This document shows, piece after piece, positions 1-8,469 of a DNA stretch of 43,472 nt. Within the stretch, counting starts at the first letter, position 1. Each line of letters opens with the position of its first letter. The stretch covers positions 1 to 43,472 of the forward strand of contig NZ_JABBJJ010000069.1 in assembly GCF_012933655.1 (NCBI RefSeq), written 5' to 3'. Below the pieces are notes generated by a model. It was given only the letters and a program-made list of their open reading frames with translations, did no database searches and had not been told where the DNA came from. The translations under genes were made by a program, and so were the position numbers. Source of the DNA: Pyxidicoccus fallax. Its GTDB lineage: Bacteria; Myxococcota; Myxococcia; Myxococcales; Myxococcaceae.

Positions 1-21
1 TCAGATGGGTATAAGAGACAG
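1..21. other. Leftover Tn5/Nextera library adapter (mosaic end) at contig edge
   Basis: Bases 3-21 match the 19-bp Tn5 mosaic end AGATGTGTATAAGAGACAG at 18 of 19 positions; the only difference is G instead of T at base 8. The two bases before it (TC) also fit the Nextera read-1 tail. This is the known sequence of a sequencing reagent and not natural DNA of a GC-rich soil bacterium. The window therefore starts at the end of a draft contig, and nothing that begins inside bases 1-21 should be read as biology. Confidence 0.9.
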
Positions 22-253
22 CCCCTTCCCCGCCCGAGCAACCCACACCTGCTCCGGAGCAGTCCCCGGGAACCGAGGGCGAGGCGCCGCTCCCCTCCCC
101 TGCGCTGCCACCGCCTTCCATGACTCCGACCGCGCCCGAGCAGCAGTCGTTACCGCCACCGCCGGGGCGCTGACGGCCAGAACGATCCGCTCGCGCTCAC
201 CGCCGTTCCGGTTACTCGCGATGACCTACGTCGGGAGCGGCATCGTGCCCTGA
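22..253. other. No gene recognised between adapter and terminator
   Basis: This stretch has no reading frame I recognise. The only open frame of note (82 codons, plus strand) begins inside the adapter and is rich in Arg, Ala, Pro and Thr, as expected for a chance frame in GC-rich DNA. It may be the edge of a neighbouring gene lost at the contig end. Confidence 0.4.
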
Positions 254-304
254 AAACACGTGGGGCCTCCACACCCGAACCCGGTGTGGAGGCCCCACGT
301 GTTT
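254..304 (-). terminator. Perfect 22-bp stem terminator of the RND efflux operon
   Basis: Bases 254-275 and 283-304 are perfect reverse complements (22 bp) around a 7-nt loop. Reading the minus strand, the stem starts 21 nt after the stop codon of the RND permease and ends in a TTTT run, the form of an intrinsic terminator. The plus strand also ends in TTT, so it may work in both directions. It marks the 3' end of the tetR-adaptor-permease operon and shows that no outer-membrane factor gene follows in that transcript. Confidence 0.85.
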
Positions 305-324
305 CAACACAGTGGACCGCTACG

Positions 325-3300
325 TCACGCCGCCCGGCCGGGCTCCTGCGTCACCTCCGGCAGCGCGTTGGTGGCCGGCACCGTCTCCGTTCCACCGCGA
401 CGCCGGAAGAAGCCGATCCGCTCCATGGCCGCGAACACCACCGGCACCACCAGCAGCGTCAGGAACGTGGACGTAATCACGCCGCCAATCACGGTAATCG
501 CCATCGGCGCGCGGAACTCGGAGCCCGTGCCCGTGCCCACCGCCGTCGGCACCATGCCGATGGCCATCGCCGCGCTCGTCATCAGAATCGGCCGCAGCCG
601 GCGCGGGCCCGCCTTCATCAGCGCCTGGTCCACCGAGTCCCCCTCGCGCAGGTGCTGTAGCGCACCGTCGATGAGGAGGATGGCGTTCTTCGTCACCAGA
701 CCCATCAGCAGGATGACGCCAATCATCGCGCCCATCGACAGGTGGTAGCCCGTCACCACCAGGCTCAACAGCGCGCCCACCAGCGCCAGCGGCAGCGACA
801 CCATGATGGTGAACGGGTGCTTGAAGGACTCGAACTGGCTCGCCAGCACCATGTAGATGAAGACGAACGCCAACAGGAACGCCATGCCGAACGCGCTGTT
901 CTGCTCGTCCAGGCTCTTCATCTGGCCGTCGTACGTAATCGCATACCCCGCTGGCAGCGGCTGCTTCGCCACCTCCGCCTTCAGCGCCGCCGCGATGTCA
1001 CCCAGCGCCGCCCCCTTCGCCAGCTGCGAGTACACGGCAATCTGCCGCTCGCGGTTGTCGTGCTCGATGACGCTCGGCCCGTCCCGCATCTCCACCGACG
1101 CCACGTCCGACACCGGCAAGAGGCCGCGCGGCGTGTACACCTCCAGCTCGCGCACCCGCTCCGGCGTGGCCCGGTCCTTCTCCGACAGCCGCACGCGGAT
1201 GTCCGTCTCGGTGATGCCCTCGCGCAGCTTCGCCACCACGTCACCGCTGATGGCCAGCCGCAGCTGCAGCGCCAGCGCCGAGGCGTTCAGCCCCGCGTCC
1301 GTCGCCCGCGCCCGGTCGATGCGCACCTGCATCTCCGGCTTGGGCGGGTTGGACTCCACGCGCACGTCCGCCGTGCCCTGCAGGCCGCGGAGGATGCCCG
1401 CCACGCGCTCGGCCTCCTGGTTGATGCGCGCCAGGTCCGGGCCGGTGACGCGCACCATGATGGGGTAGTAGTCCCCCAGGCCCTCCAGCATCGGCGGGTC
1501 CATCAGGTTGACCCGCGTGGCCACCAGCGCCGGGGCGAGCAGCGCGCGCGCCTCCTCCTTCAGCGTGGCGACGCCCTTCTCGCGCGCGTTCTTGTCCACC
1601 GTCAGCACGCGCAGACGCGCCTTGTTCACGTCGCCGTTGGTGCCGACGATGGAGTAGACGTCCGTGACTTCCGGAATCTTCTTCAGCAGCGCCTCCGCCT
1701 CCGCGGTGCGCGCCTCCGTCTCCGCCAGGTTCACCGAGTCCGGCAGCGTCAGGTCCACCAGGAACTGCGAGCGGTCCTCCGCCGCCATGAACTCCGCGCC
1801 CAGCCGGCTCGCCGCCCCGAAGGACAGCACCAGCACCGCGATGGTGATGCCCGCCGTGGCCCACTTGTGCGCCAGCACCCAGCGCAGGATACCCTCGTAC
1901 ACGCGCTCGGTGCCGTCCAGGAAGCGGCGCAGCACCGCCGCCACCGCGTTGTCCCGGTGCACCTCGCCCGGCTTGCGCGTCTTCGCGAGCCGCGACGACA
2001 GCATCGGGTCCAATGTGAAGGAGATGAACAGCGAGACGAGCACCGCCACGCAGATGGTGATGCCGAACTGCTTGAAGAACTGGCCCACGATGCCGGGCAT
2101 GAAGGCCACCGGCACGAACACCGCCACCAGCGACATCGTCGTCGCCAGCACCGCCAGGCCCACGTCCTTCGTGCCGTTGGCCGCGGCGCTCATCGGGTCC
2201 TCGCCCTTCTCCAGCCGGTGCGTAATCGCCTCGCGCACCACCACCGCGTCGTCGATGAGCAGACCGATGGCCAGGGACAGCGCCAGCAGCGTCATCTGGT
2301 TGAGCGTGTAGTCCAGCACGTACATCACGAAGAACGTGCCGATGACGGAGGTGGGCAGCGCCAGCGAGGAGATGAAGGTGCCGCGCGCGTCCAGCAGGAA
2401 CATCAGGATGATGAGCACCGCCATCGCGCCGCCGAAGACGAGCGCAATCCACACCTCGTGGGCGTTCTCCTTGATGAGCACCGACTGGTCGATGAGCAGC
2501 GTGGCCTCGAAGCCGTTGCCCACCGCGGGCACCATCTTCGCCATCGTCGCCTTCACCGCGTCGCTCACCGCCATGGTGTTGGAGCCCGGCTGCTTGACGA
2601 TTTCGAGGATGACTGCGTCCTTGCTGTTGAGGCGCGCCAGGGTGCGGCGCTCCGCCACGCCGTCCGTCACCGTGGCGATTTCATCCAGCCGCACCTGGGC
2701 GCCCGTGCGGCTCCTGGCCACCGGCAGCGCGCGAATCTCGTCCACGTCGCGGAACTGCCCCAGCGAGCGCACCGTCAGCTCGCTCGGCCCGAGCAGGAGC
2801 CGGCCCGCCGGCAGGTCCAGGTTCTCCGCGCCCACGCGCTGGGCGATGTCCAGCGGCGACACGCCCGCCGCGCGCGCCTTGTCCAGGTCGATGTCGATTT
2901 GAATCTCACGCGTGTCACCGCCGGTGACGCGCACCTCCGCGGCGCCCTCCAGCTGCGCGAGCGCGGGCTTGATGCGGTCGTCGATGAGCCGGCGCAGCTC
3001 CTGCGACGGCAGCTGCGCGGACACCGCGTAGGTGAGGATGGGCGTGGCGGACAGGTCCACGCGGCCCACCACGGGCGAGTCCGCGTCCTGCGGGAGCTTG
3101 TTGGCCACGCTGGCCACCTTGTCGCGCACGTCCTGCACCGCGCGGTCCAGGTTGGTGGACAGCTTGAACTGGACCCAGATGACGCCCACGTTCTCGCGGC
3201 TGAAGGAGTGGATCTTGTCCACGCCGCTGATGCCGGCCACCGCGTCCTCGATGGGCTTGACGACCTGCGTTTCGATTTCGCCCGGGCCGGCGCCCTTGTA

Positions 3301-3450
3301 GACGGTCTGGACGCTGACCACCGGGAAGGACACGTCGGGATAGAGGTCCGTGCCCACGCGCCCCAGGCCCATCAGGCCCAGGACGATGAGACAGAGCGAC
3401 ATCATGGCCGTGAAGACGGGCCGGCGGATGGAGACGTCACTGAGAAGCAT
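325..3450 (-). CDS. RND family efflux permease (AcrB/HAE1-like inner-membrane pump)
   Basis: A 1041-residue protein, the usual length for the resistance-nodulation-division pumps that use proton flow to push drugs, solvents or metabolites out through the periplasm. It begins with the family's typical N-terminal sequence (SIRRPVF) and a first membrane helix at about residues 12-31. A pair of large periplasmic loops and a second set of helices from about residue 855 complete the duplicated fold. The proton-relay motif [10 protein letters not shown] carries Asp400-Asp401, so the pump should be active. The start ATG has CTGGAG about 8 nt upstream. It lies 36 nt behind the adaptor gene in the same operon. 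Substrate cannot be told from sequence. No outer-membrane channel gene is nearby, so it probably borrows a TolC-like partner encoded elsewhere. Confidence 0.93.
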   Translation of the reverse strand: MLLSDVSIRRPVFTAMMSLCLIVLGLMGLGRVGTDLYPDVSFPVVSVQTVYKGAGPGEIETQVVKPIEDAVAGISGVDKIHSFSRENVGVIWVQFKLSTNLDRAVQDVRDKVASVANKLPQDADSPVVGRVDLSATPILTYAVSAQLPSQELRRLIDDRIKPALAQLEGAAEVRVTGGDTREIQIDIDLDKARAAGVSPLDIAQRVGAENLDLPAGRLLLGPSELTVRSLGQFRDVDEIRALPVARSRTGAQVRLDEIATVTDGVAERRTLARLNSKDAVILEIVKQPGSNTMAVSDAVKATMAKMVPAVGNGFEATLLIDQSVLIKENAHEVWIALVFGGAMAVLIILMFLLDARGTFISSLALPTSVIGTFFVMYVLDYTLNQMTLLALSLAIGLLIDDAVVVREAITHRLEKGEDPMSAAANGTKDVGLAVLATTMSLVAVFVPVAFMPGIVGQFFKQFGITICVAVLVSLFISFTLDPMLSSRLAKTRKPGEVHRDNAVAAVLRRFLDGTERVYEGILRWVLAHKWATAGITIAVLVLSFGAASRLGAEFMAAEDRSQFLVDLTLPDSVNLAETEARTAEAEALLKKIPEVTDVYSIVGTNGDVNKARLRVLTVDKNAREKGVATLKEEARALLAPALVATRVNLMDPPMLEGLGDYYPIMVRVTGPDLARINQEAERVAGILRGLQGTADVRVESNPPKPEMQVRIDRARATDAGLNASALALQLRLAISGDVVAKLREGITETDIRVRLSEKDRATPERVRELEVYTPRGLLPVSDVASVEMRDGPSVIEHDNRERQIAVYSQLAKGAALGDIAAALKAEVAKQPLPAGYAITYDGQMKSLDEQNSAFGMAFLLAFVFIYMVLASQFESFKHPFTIMVSLPLALVGALLSLVVTGYHLSMGAMIGVILLMGLVTKNAILLIDGALQHLREGDSVDQALMKAGPRRLRPILMTSAAMAIGMVPTAVGTGTGSEFRAPMAITVIGGVITSTFLTLLVVPVVFAAMERIGFFRRRGGTETVPATNALPEVTQEPGRAA

Positions 3451-3486
3451 GGGGAGGCTCCAGGTGGGCCTTGAAAGGACCGGCGG

Positions 3487-4593
3487 CTACTTCACGGAGA
3501 CGCGGGTGCCCTGGGCGAGCCCCGGCGTCGGGTAATCGATGACGGACTCCAGGGGGCTGGGGGCCAGCACCACCACCTCGCGCTCGCGGCGCTCGAGCAC
3601 CTGCACGTCCACGCGGCGCACCTCGCCCCCCGTCACCACCCAGACGTGGTCCCCGTTGTTGGAGGCCAGCGCGGTGCCCGGCACCACCTGGGCCGCCTGC
3701 GCCTCGCCCATGGGCAGCACCGCGCGCGCCAGCGTGTGCGCCACGAACTGGCCGTCCGCGTTGGGCACGCTCAGCTCCACCGGCACGCGGCGCGTGGCGG
3801 GGTCCGCGGACGGGAGGATGGTGCGCACCACCGCCTCCAGCGTGCCCGCGCGCGCGCCAATGGACTCCACGCGCACCTTCGTGCCCGGCTTCAGCCGCGA
3901 GCGCATGGACTCGGCCACCGTCGTCTTGAGCAGCAGCGTGTCCAGCCGCTCCAGGGTGAACAGCGGCGTGCCCGGGCCCACCGTGGCGCCCGTCTGCTCC
4001 GGCGCGTCGACGATGGTGCCCGCGAAGGGCGCCTTGAGGTCGTGCCGGCGCCGCGCGGCGCGGGCCTGCGCCAGCTGCGCCTTCGCCGCCAGCACCTGCG
4101 CCTTGGCCTGCTCGGCCTGCGCGGTGGTGGAGCGGTTCTGCAGGTCGCTCACCCCGCCCTCCTGCTGGAGCTTCGCGTTGCGCGCGGCCACGTCCGCGGC
4201 GATGGCGGCGGCGGCCTCGGCGGCGGCGACGGCGGCTTCCGCCTGGGCCACCTGCGCGTCGGCGATCTCCGGGTCCAGCTGGGCGATGACGTCGCCCTTC
4301 TTCACCACCTGGCCCTTGGTCACCTTGACGGCCGCGAGCCGGCCGCCCACCTCGAAGCCCACCTGCAGGCCCTGGGCGGGGAAGAGCGTGCCCGTCACCT
4401 GCTCGCTCGGCGCGGCCTGCACGGTGCGCGCGGCGACGACCTTCACCGCCGTCTCGGCGGCGGGCGCGGAGGCAGCCTCCGCGGGCTTGGACGACGAGGC
4501 ATCCGCCTTCTGGCAGGCGGACAGCAGCAGCGCGGCGGTGGCCACGCTCACGGCGAGCACGCGGGGGGAGGACGGCTTCCTGGTCGGTTTCAC
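3487..4593 (-). CDS. RND efflux periplasmic adaptor (HlyD/AcrA-type lipoprotein)
   Basis: A 368-residue membrane-fusion protein that would bridge the RND pump to an outer-membrane channel. The N-terminus is a lipoprotein signal with lipobox LSAC (Cys27), so it should be anchored by lipid. A biotinyl/lipoyl-like half follows at about residues 70-110, then an Ala/Gln/Glu-rich coiled-coil hairpin (about 110-180), the second lipoyl half (GTIVDAPEQTGATV) and the beta-barrel domain. I chose the GTG at 4593 because the lipoprotein signal starts there and its GTGA overlaps the tetR stop by 4 nt, a classic translational-coupling arrangement. The same frame stays open much further upstream, but that part is only a shadow of tetR. 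Confidence 0.9.
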   Translation of the reverse strand: MKPTRKPSSPRVLAVSVATAALLLSACQKADASSSKPAEAASAPAAETAVKVVAARTVQAAPSEQVTGTLFPAQGLQVGFEVGGRLAAVKVTKGQVVKKGDVIAQLDPEIADAQVAQAEAAVAAAEAAAAIAADVAARNAKLQQEGGVSDLQNRSTTAQAEQAKAQVLAAKAQLAQARAARRRHDLKAPFAGTIVDAPEQTGATVGPGTPLFTLERLDTLLLKTTVAESMRSRLKPGTKVRVESIGARAGTLEAVVRTILPSADPATRRVPVELSVPNADGQFVAHTLARAVLPMGEAQAAQVVPGTALASNNGDHVWVVTGGEVRRVDVQVLERREREVVVLAPSPLESVIDYPTPGLAQGTRVSVK

Positions 4594-5369
4594 GGGCGAT
4601 TCCTCGGGGTGCGGGTGCTGCGGGTCTTCGCGCGGGCCTGGGGCCGGCGCGTGGAAGGAGCTGGGGGGCGCGGCGCGCGCGCGGGGGCGGCGAGCCCCGG
4701 CACGGACCGAGGCACTTCCAGGCGGGGCATGGTGCCCTCCTGGCACAACTTCTGGAGCGTACGAGCCCAGGCCGACAGGTCCGGCTTCTGCTCCATGCCG
4801 GCCATCTGGTTGGACAAGAGCAGGTAGGCGCCGACGATGACGGAGCCGAACAGCTCCGGGTCCATCTCGCGGTCCACCGCGCCCGCCTCCTGCAGGCGCC
4901 GGAAGCTCTGGGCCACCCGCGACACCTGCGTGTTCGTCACCTGCCACAGCAGGGACTCGAACTCGGTGCCCTGGCTGCCGCCGACGAGCACCCGCGACAC
5001 GTCCCGGTAGGCCCACACCAGCTCCAGCGCCTCCAGGTCGTACGCGGTCTCCAGGTCGACGAGCCGCTGGTAGCGCTCGCTGCGCTCCACCCTGTCCCGG
5101 GGGCCGGGGATGCCGTGCGCCTCGACGAAGCGCTCCACGGCCTCCAGGCGCCGCGCGTTGAGCGCGTCCATCTCCGACTGGAAGGCCCCCACCACCTCCC
5201 CGAAGAGGGCCTCCTTCGAGGGGAAGTGCAGGTAGAAGGCGCCCTTGGACAGCCCACACGCGGCGGTGATGTCCTCGATGCGAGCGCCCCGCAGCCCCCG
5301 GCGGGCGAACTCCGCCCGGGCGGCACTCACCAGGGCATCTCGGGCATGGGGGTCGGCGGGGCGTGGCAT
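4590..5369 (-). CDS. TetR family repressor of the RND operon
   Basis: A 259-residue regulator with an N-terminal TetR helix-turn-helix at about residues 12-58; the recognition helix region reads LSKGAFYLHFPSKEALF, which matches the family closely. The remaining helical part is the ligand-binding and dimer domain, and the last 35 residues are a Pro/Arg-rich, probably disordered tail longer than usual. It is the first gene of its operon and overlaps the adaptor start by 4 nt. Two related palindromes just upstream (5379-5402 and 5416-5431) are likely its own operators. By family knowledge it would repress its own operon until an efflux substrate binds; the inducer is unknown. Confidence 0.92.
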   Translation of the reverse strand: MPRPADPHARDALVSAARAEFARRGLRGARIEDITAACGLSKGAFYLHFPSKEALFGEVVGAFQSEMDALNARRLEAVERFVEAHGIPGPRDRVERSERYQRLVDLETAYDLEALELVWAYRDVSRVLVGGSQGTEFESLLWQVTNTQVSRVAQSFRRLQEAGAVDREMDPELFGSVIVGAYLLLSNQMAGMEQKPDLSAWARTLQKLCQEGTMPRLEVPRSVPGLAAPARAPRPPAPSTRRPQARAKTRSTRTPRNRP

Positions 5370-5378
5370 GGCGGCGCG

Positions 5379-5402
5379 GTTACTAACCCATGGGTCAGTA
5401 AC
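5379..5402. promoter_or_regulatory. TetR operator 1 (24-bp palindrome)
   Basis: A 24-base dyad centred on CCCA/TGGG matches its own reverse complement at 22 of 24 positions. It ends 10 nt before the tetR start codon and covers the predicted -10 box. Its half-site GGGTCAGTAA resembles that of the second dyad at 5416-5431. A TetR-type dimer is the natural candidate to bind it. Confidence 0.7.
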
Positions 5403-5409
5403 GGCGCAA
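5381..5409 (-). promoter_or_regulatory. Candidate promoter of the tetR-RND operon
   Basis: On the minus strand, TTGCGC (5409-5404) and TTAGTA (5386-5381) are separated by 17 nt, fitting a sigma-70 type -35/-10 pair. Transcription would begin only a few bases before the tetR ATG at 5369, so the leader would be very short. The spacer and -10 lie inside the first operator palindrome, so repressor binding would block polymerase directly. This is inferred from spacing and similarity only. Confidence 0.45.
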
Positions 5410-5415
5410 ATGTGA

Positions 5416-5431
5416 CTGAACCGCGGGTCAG
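5416..5431. promoter_or_regulatory. TetR operator 2 (16-bp imperfect palindrome)
   Basis: CTGAACCGCGGGTCAG matches its reverse complement at 14 of 16 positions and shares the GGGTCAG half-site with operator 1. The two centres are 33 bp apart, about three helical turns, so two repressor dimers could sit on the same DNA face. Confidence 0.55.
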
Positions 5432-5526
5432 AAATCCATACCCCCTCTTATCGGGGAGTGAAGTCGCCGTCTCCGGCCCTGGCCGCGGGTGCGTGTAGGC
5501 CCACGCCTACTTCCGGGAAGAAGACA

Positions 5527-5559
5527 ACGGGCGGCCCCGCCAGACGCGGAGCCGCCCGT
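5527..5559 (-). terminator. Terminator after the M57-like metalloprotease gene
   Basis: Bases 5527-5535 and 5551-5559 form a perfect 9-bp GC-rich stem with a 15-nt loop. On the minus strand it follows the metalloprotease stop codon by about 34 nt and is followed by TTGTCTTCTTC, a pyrimidine-rich tail, as in an intrinsic terminator. Confidence 0.65.
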
Positions 5560-5592
5560 GTGAATGTTCGCTGGCCCTCGAGGCCGTGGGGA

Positions 5593-6405
5593 CTACGGGT
5601 AGAGGATGGCCGCGCCCTGCTTGTCCAGGGTGGTCAGCGTGAGGCTCCAGGTGTTGGTGCCGTTGCACTGGGGATAGTGCATGACGGAGCTGGAGTCGTA
5701 CGGCGTCAGGCCGCGCCAGTTGTTGTCCTCGAAGCAGGCGCCGGCCTCGGGGCGGGTGTGCTCGTGGCGGAAGCCGAGCGTGTGGCCCAGCTCGTGGCGG
5801 AGGATGCCGTCCAGGCCCGGGGCGCCCGCGGAGAAGGACGAGTTGTCGATGAGGACGTTGCGGCTGCGGCGGCTGGAGTTGGGGAAGAAGGCGCGGGCGA
5901 GGTACTGGCCGCCCACGTTCACCGGGCTCACGTCGAACACGACGTTGCCGTTGCGCGCGTTGCAGTTGGGGTCCTGCGCGGTGACGTGGATGAAGTTGAT
6001 GCGCGCCGCGCCCTCCCAGGCGCTGACCGCGGTGTTCATCGCGCTGACGACCTTGCTGTAGTTGCCGCCGAAGCCCGTGCTCACGCAGTACGTGAGGTTC
6101 AGGGCCTCGCTGGCGGTCCACTTGATGTCCTTGCCGCGGGTGGAATAGACGGCCAGCCCGTCCTGGGTGGTGGCCACGCCGGACTTCGCCTGCTCGAAGG
6201 CGTCGCGCAGCAGGGCCTCGCTCTCGTAGGCCTGGTCGCCGAAGGCGATGAACACACCGGTCTCCGGCTCCTGGTAGGCCAGCTGGCGGAACTCGTCGAA
6301 GGACATCTCGCGGGTGTCCTTGGGCGACTGGGCCTCGGACCCACCGCACGCGGTGCCGAGAAGAGACACACCCGCCAACAGGGCCATGGAGCGGAACTTG
6401 AGCAT
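5593..6405 (-). CDS. Secreted M57-type (HEIGH) zinc metalloprotease, lipoprotein
   Basis: A 270-residue protein starting with a lipoprotein signal (lipobox LGTAC, Cys20) and ending in a zinc protease core. The zinc motif HELGHTLGFRHEH starts at His204; Glu205 is the catalytic base and His208 and His214 complete the metal site. A Met-turn SVMHYP (240-245) follows, as in astacin-like metzincins and in the myxobacterial M57 family. It probably cleaves proteins at the cell surface or outside, in keeping with a predatory lifestyle (inference). I chose the ATG at 6405, which has AAGGAAG just upstream and opens the signal peptide; the frame is open further upstream without a credible start. It appears to be a single-gene unit with its own terminator. 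Confidence 0.85.
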   Translation of the reverse strand: MLKFRSMALLAGVSLLGTACGGSEAQSPKDTREMSFDEFRQLAYQEPETGVFIAFGDQAYESEALLRDAFEQAKSGVATTQDGLAVYSTRGKDIKWTASEALNLTYCVSTGFGGNYSKVVSAMNTAVSAWEGAARINFIHVTAQDPNCNARNGNVVFDVSPVNVGGQYLARAFFPNSSRRSRNVLIDNSSFSAGAPGLDGILRHELGHTLGFRHEHTRPEAGACFEDNNWRGLTPYDSSSVMHYPQCNGTNTWSLTLTTLDKQGAAILYP

Positions 6406-6615
6406 CGGTCTTCCTTGAGGGACTGCGAGGAGTTGCCCCGGGCAGGAAGGCGCGTCCCTCCCGCCCGGCGTGGCGGACCTCCAGAGCAAGCCCCGCGCCA
6501 GCTCCGCCAGCACAGGAAGTCTCAAGGGTTGTGGAAATCCCTTACGAAGTCATGGTGCGTCACTGCCCCAGTCCGGGTTTCCCGTTTCGTTAAAAGATTT
6601 TACAAAACAGGAATG

Positions 6616-6638
6616 AAGCCCCGAGAAGTCAGGGGCTT
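6616..6638 (-). terminator. Candidate terminator after the DUF2293 gene
   Basis: AAGCCCC (6616-6622) and GGGGCTT (6632-6638) make a 7-bp stem with a 9-nt loop. On the minus strand it is followed within a few bases by the T-rich run CCTGTTTTG. It lies about 70 nt past the stop of the DUF2293 gene. The AT-rich stretch around 6587-6610 is unusual in this DNA and may also carry the metalloprotease promoter, although I see no clear -35/-10 pair. Confidence 0.45.
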
Positions 6639-6663
6639 ACGGGCACTCGCGCCTCGTCCCGAC

Positions 6664-6683
6664 TTCGAACAGGGTTGTTCGAA
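6664..6683. repeat. Perfect 8-bp inverted repeat (TTCGAACA/TGTTCGAA)
   Basis: Two perfect 8-base arms flank GGGT. It resembles a binding site for a dimeric regulator, or a short hairpin 22 nt beyond the stop of the DUF2293 gene. The Gram-positive LexA box has GAAC-N4-GTTC, while here the spacer is N6, so I do not call it a LexA site. Confidence 0.5.
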
Positions 6684-6705
6684 CCCCGGACACCGACGCA
6701 GGGCG

Positions 6706-7407
6706 TCAGGTGCCGGCGGGGGGCGGCTTCGCGGGGGCGGCCAGCGCGGTGCACAGGGGGCACGAGGCGGAGCCGTGGGGCGTGTCGCGGCGGTGCAGGT
6801 CCAGCACGGCGCGGGAGATGTCGGCCAGCTCGCGACGCACCTCGCGCCGGGCGCCCTTCACGCGGGCGATGCGCATGTCGTCGTAGCTTGTCGTCTGGTG
6901 TCGCATCCAGGCGATGACGGCGGCCTCGGCGCGGCGCTCAATGGGGATGCGCTCGGTGCGGGCCACGGTGCCGCTGCCCACGGGGGTGGCGTGGGCGGCG
7001 ACGAGGACGGCCATGCGCTTGGCGTGGGGCAGCCACGCCGGGGAGAAGGCGAGGAAGCGCAGCACGGCGTTGGCGAAGTCGACCTCGTACTCCTCCTGCT
7101 CGCGGGCCCGGCGGGCGCGGCCGGCGGCCAGCTTCTTCTCGTAGGCGGGGGTGGCGCGCTCGGCGTCGAGGGCGGCGCGGGCCTGGACGATGTGGGCCTC
7201 CGGCGCCCATACGCCCCGGGAGAAGAGCTTGCGGCCCACCTTCTCCTGCACCGTCCAGGAGGGCCCGGCGGCCTTCACGCGGCGGGTGAGGCCGGCGTCG
7301 CCGGGGGGCAGGAGGGCCCAGCCTTCGGGCACGGTGAGGAAGCGGCCATCCTGGGTGCGCACGCGGCGAGGGTCCGCGGTAGGACCCACGGTCAGGGAGT
7401 CAGGCAT
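6706..7407 (-). CDS. DUF2293 domain protein
   Basis: A 233-residue protein of unknown function. Residues about 105-190 fit the DUF2293 family, including the typical WMRHQTTSYDDM block near residue 167. The N-terminal part is an Arg-rich region with no signal peptide or membrane helix, so it should be cytoplasmic. The C-terminus holds CPLC (Cys216, Cys219) close to His211, which could form a small metal knuckle. The rich Arg content suggests nucleic-acid binding, but that is a guess. It appears to stand alone, with dyads at 6664-6683 and 6616-6638 downstream of its stop. The Shine-Dalgarno signal is weak. Confidence 0.72.
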   Translation of the reverse strand: MPDSLTVGPTADPRRVRTQDGRFLTVPEGWALLPPGDAGLTRRVKAAGPSWTVQEKVGRKLFSRGVWAPEAHIVQARAALDAERATPAYEKKLAAGRARRAREQEEYEVDFANAVLRFLAFSPAWLPHAKRMAVLVAAHATPVGSGTVARTERIPIERRAEAAVIAWMRHQTTSYDDMRIARVKGARREVRRELADISRAVLDLHRRDTPHGSASCPLCTALAAPAKPPPAGT

Positions 7408-7542
7408 GAGAGTGTCCGGGGGGCGGCCTCATAGCGCAGGGAGCGTCAGTCAGGGAAGCACGGGCGCGTCCAACCCTGGTAAATGGCCGCCTCGCGCCGC
7501 ACCTTGGCGCAGGAGGTCCTCTTTCGCGTGGGAAGCGCCGGC

Positions 7543-8466
7543 ATGTCCCTCCTCAGGCTCACCTTCCTCGGCACCTCCGCCGCGCAGCCCACGCTGCACC
7601 GCAACCTCTCCGGCCTGGCCGTGAAGGCGGACGCGGATCTGCTCCTCTTCGACTGCGGCGAGGGCAGCCAGCGGCAGATGGTGCGCTTCGGCACCGGCTT
7701 CACCGTGGACGCGGTGTTCTTCACGCACTTCCACGCGGACCACTACCTGGGAATCATCGGCTTCCTGCGCACGCTGGGGATGATGGGGCGCGCCCAGCCC
7801 ATGCGGCTGTACGGCCCGCCCCCGGCGAAGCGGCTGTTGCACCAGGCCGTGCACCTGGGGCTGGAGTCGCTGGCCTTCCCGGTGGAAATCATCGAGGTGA
7901 AGGACGGGGACGTGGTGCGCCGCGACGGCTACGCCATCCACGCGGTGGGGGTGGACCACCGCATCAACGCGCTGGCGTACGCGCTGGTGGAGGATGACCG
8001 GCCGGGGCGCTTCAACCTGGAGAAGGCGCGCGCGCTGGGCGTGCCGGAGGGCCCCAGCTTCGGGAAGCTGCAGAAGGGCGAGACGGTGACGCTGCCGGAC
8101 GGGCGCCAGGTGCGGCCGGAGGACGTGCTGGGCGCGGCGCGGCCCGGGCGCCGGCTGGTCATCTCCGGGGACACGCGCCCGTGCGCCTCCGTGGTGCGCG
8201 CGGCGAAGGACGCGGACCTGCTGGTCCACGAGTCCACCTTCTCCGACGACGAGCAGGAGCGCGCGCTGGAGACGCGCCACTCCACGGCGCGCGAGGCGGG
8301 GCGGGTGGCGCGGGAGGCGGGCGCGCGGCGGCTGGTGCTCACCCACCTGTCCAGCCGCCACGACACCGACCCCGCGAGGCTGCTCGCGCAGGCGCGCGAG
8401 GAGTTCAAGGGGCCGGCGGAGGTGGCCTTCGACGGCTTCACCGTCGAATTGCCCCTGCGGGACTGA
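7543..8466 (+). CDS. rnz: Ribonuclease Z (tRNA 3'-processing endonuclease)
   Basis: A 307-residue metallo-beta-lactamase fold enzyme, the usual length for bacterial RNase Z, which cuts 3' trailers from tRNA precursors. The zinc signature THFHADH holds His62, His64, Asp66 and His67; further ligands fit His139 (GVDH), Asp210 (SGDT) and His268 (LTHLSSR). The VHESTF block is also typical of the family. I chose the ATG at 7543 because the conserved core (LTFLGTSAA) starts directly after it; an in-frame ATG 60 nt upstream would add residues without family similarity. It converges on the next gene with only 3 nt between the stop codons. Confidence 0.92.
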   Translation: MSLLRLTFLGTSAAQPTLHRNLSGLAVKADADLLLFDCGEGSQRQMVRFGTGFTVDAVFFTHFHADHYLGIIGFLRTLGMMGRAQPMRLYGPPPAKRLLHQAVHLGLESLAFPVEIIEVKDGDVVRRDGYAIHAVGVDHRINALAYALVEDDRPGRFNLEKARALGVPEGPSFGKLQKGETVTLPDGRQVRPEDVLGAARPGRRLVISGDTRPCASVVRAAKDADLLVHESTFSDDEQERALETRHSTAREAGRVAREAGARRLVLTHLSSRHDTDPARLLAQAREEFKGPAEVAFDGFTVELPLRD

Positions 8467-8469
8467 GCG

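Noticed and set aside
5..253. An 82-codon plus-strand frame at the left edge
   Set aside because: It starts inside the sequencing adapter and has no recognisable content.
742..3474. A 910-codon plus-strand frame opposite the RND permease gene
   Set aside because: Its product is Arg/His/Gln-rich with no family features, while the opposite strand encodes a clear RND pump. It is a shadow frame caused by high GC content.
3487..5259. A 590-codon minus-strand frame that could be read as a TetR-adaptor fusion
   Set aside because: The part above 4593 is the tetR gene in another frame and has no protein signal of its own; the adaptor starts with its lipoprotein signal at 4593.
6667..6680. A LexA-type box (GAAC...GTTC) in the inverted repeat
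   Set aside because: The spacer is 6 nt, while the known box has 4 nt between GAAC and GTTC.
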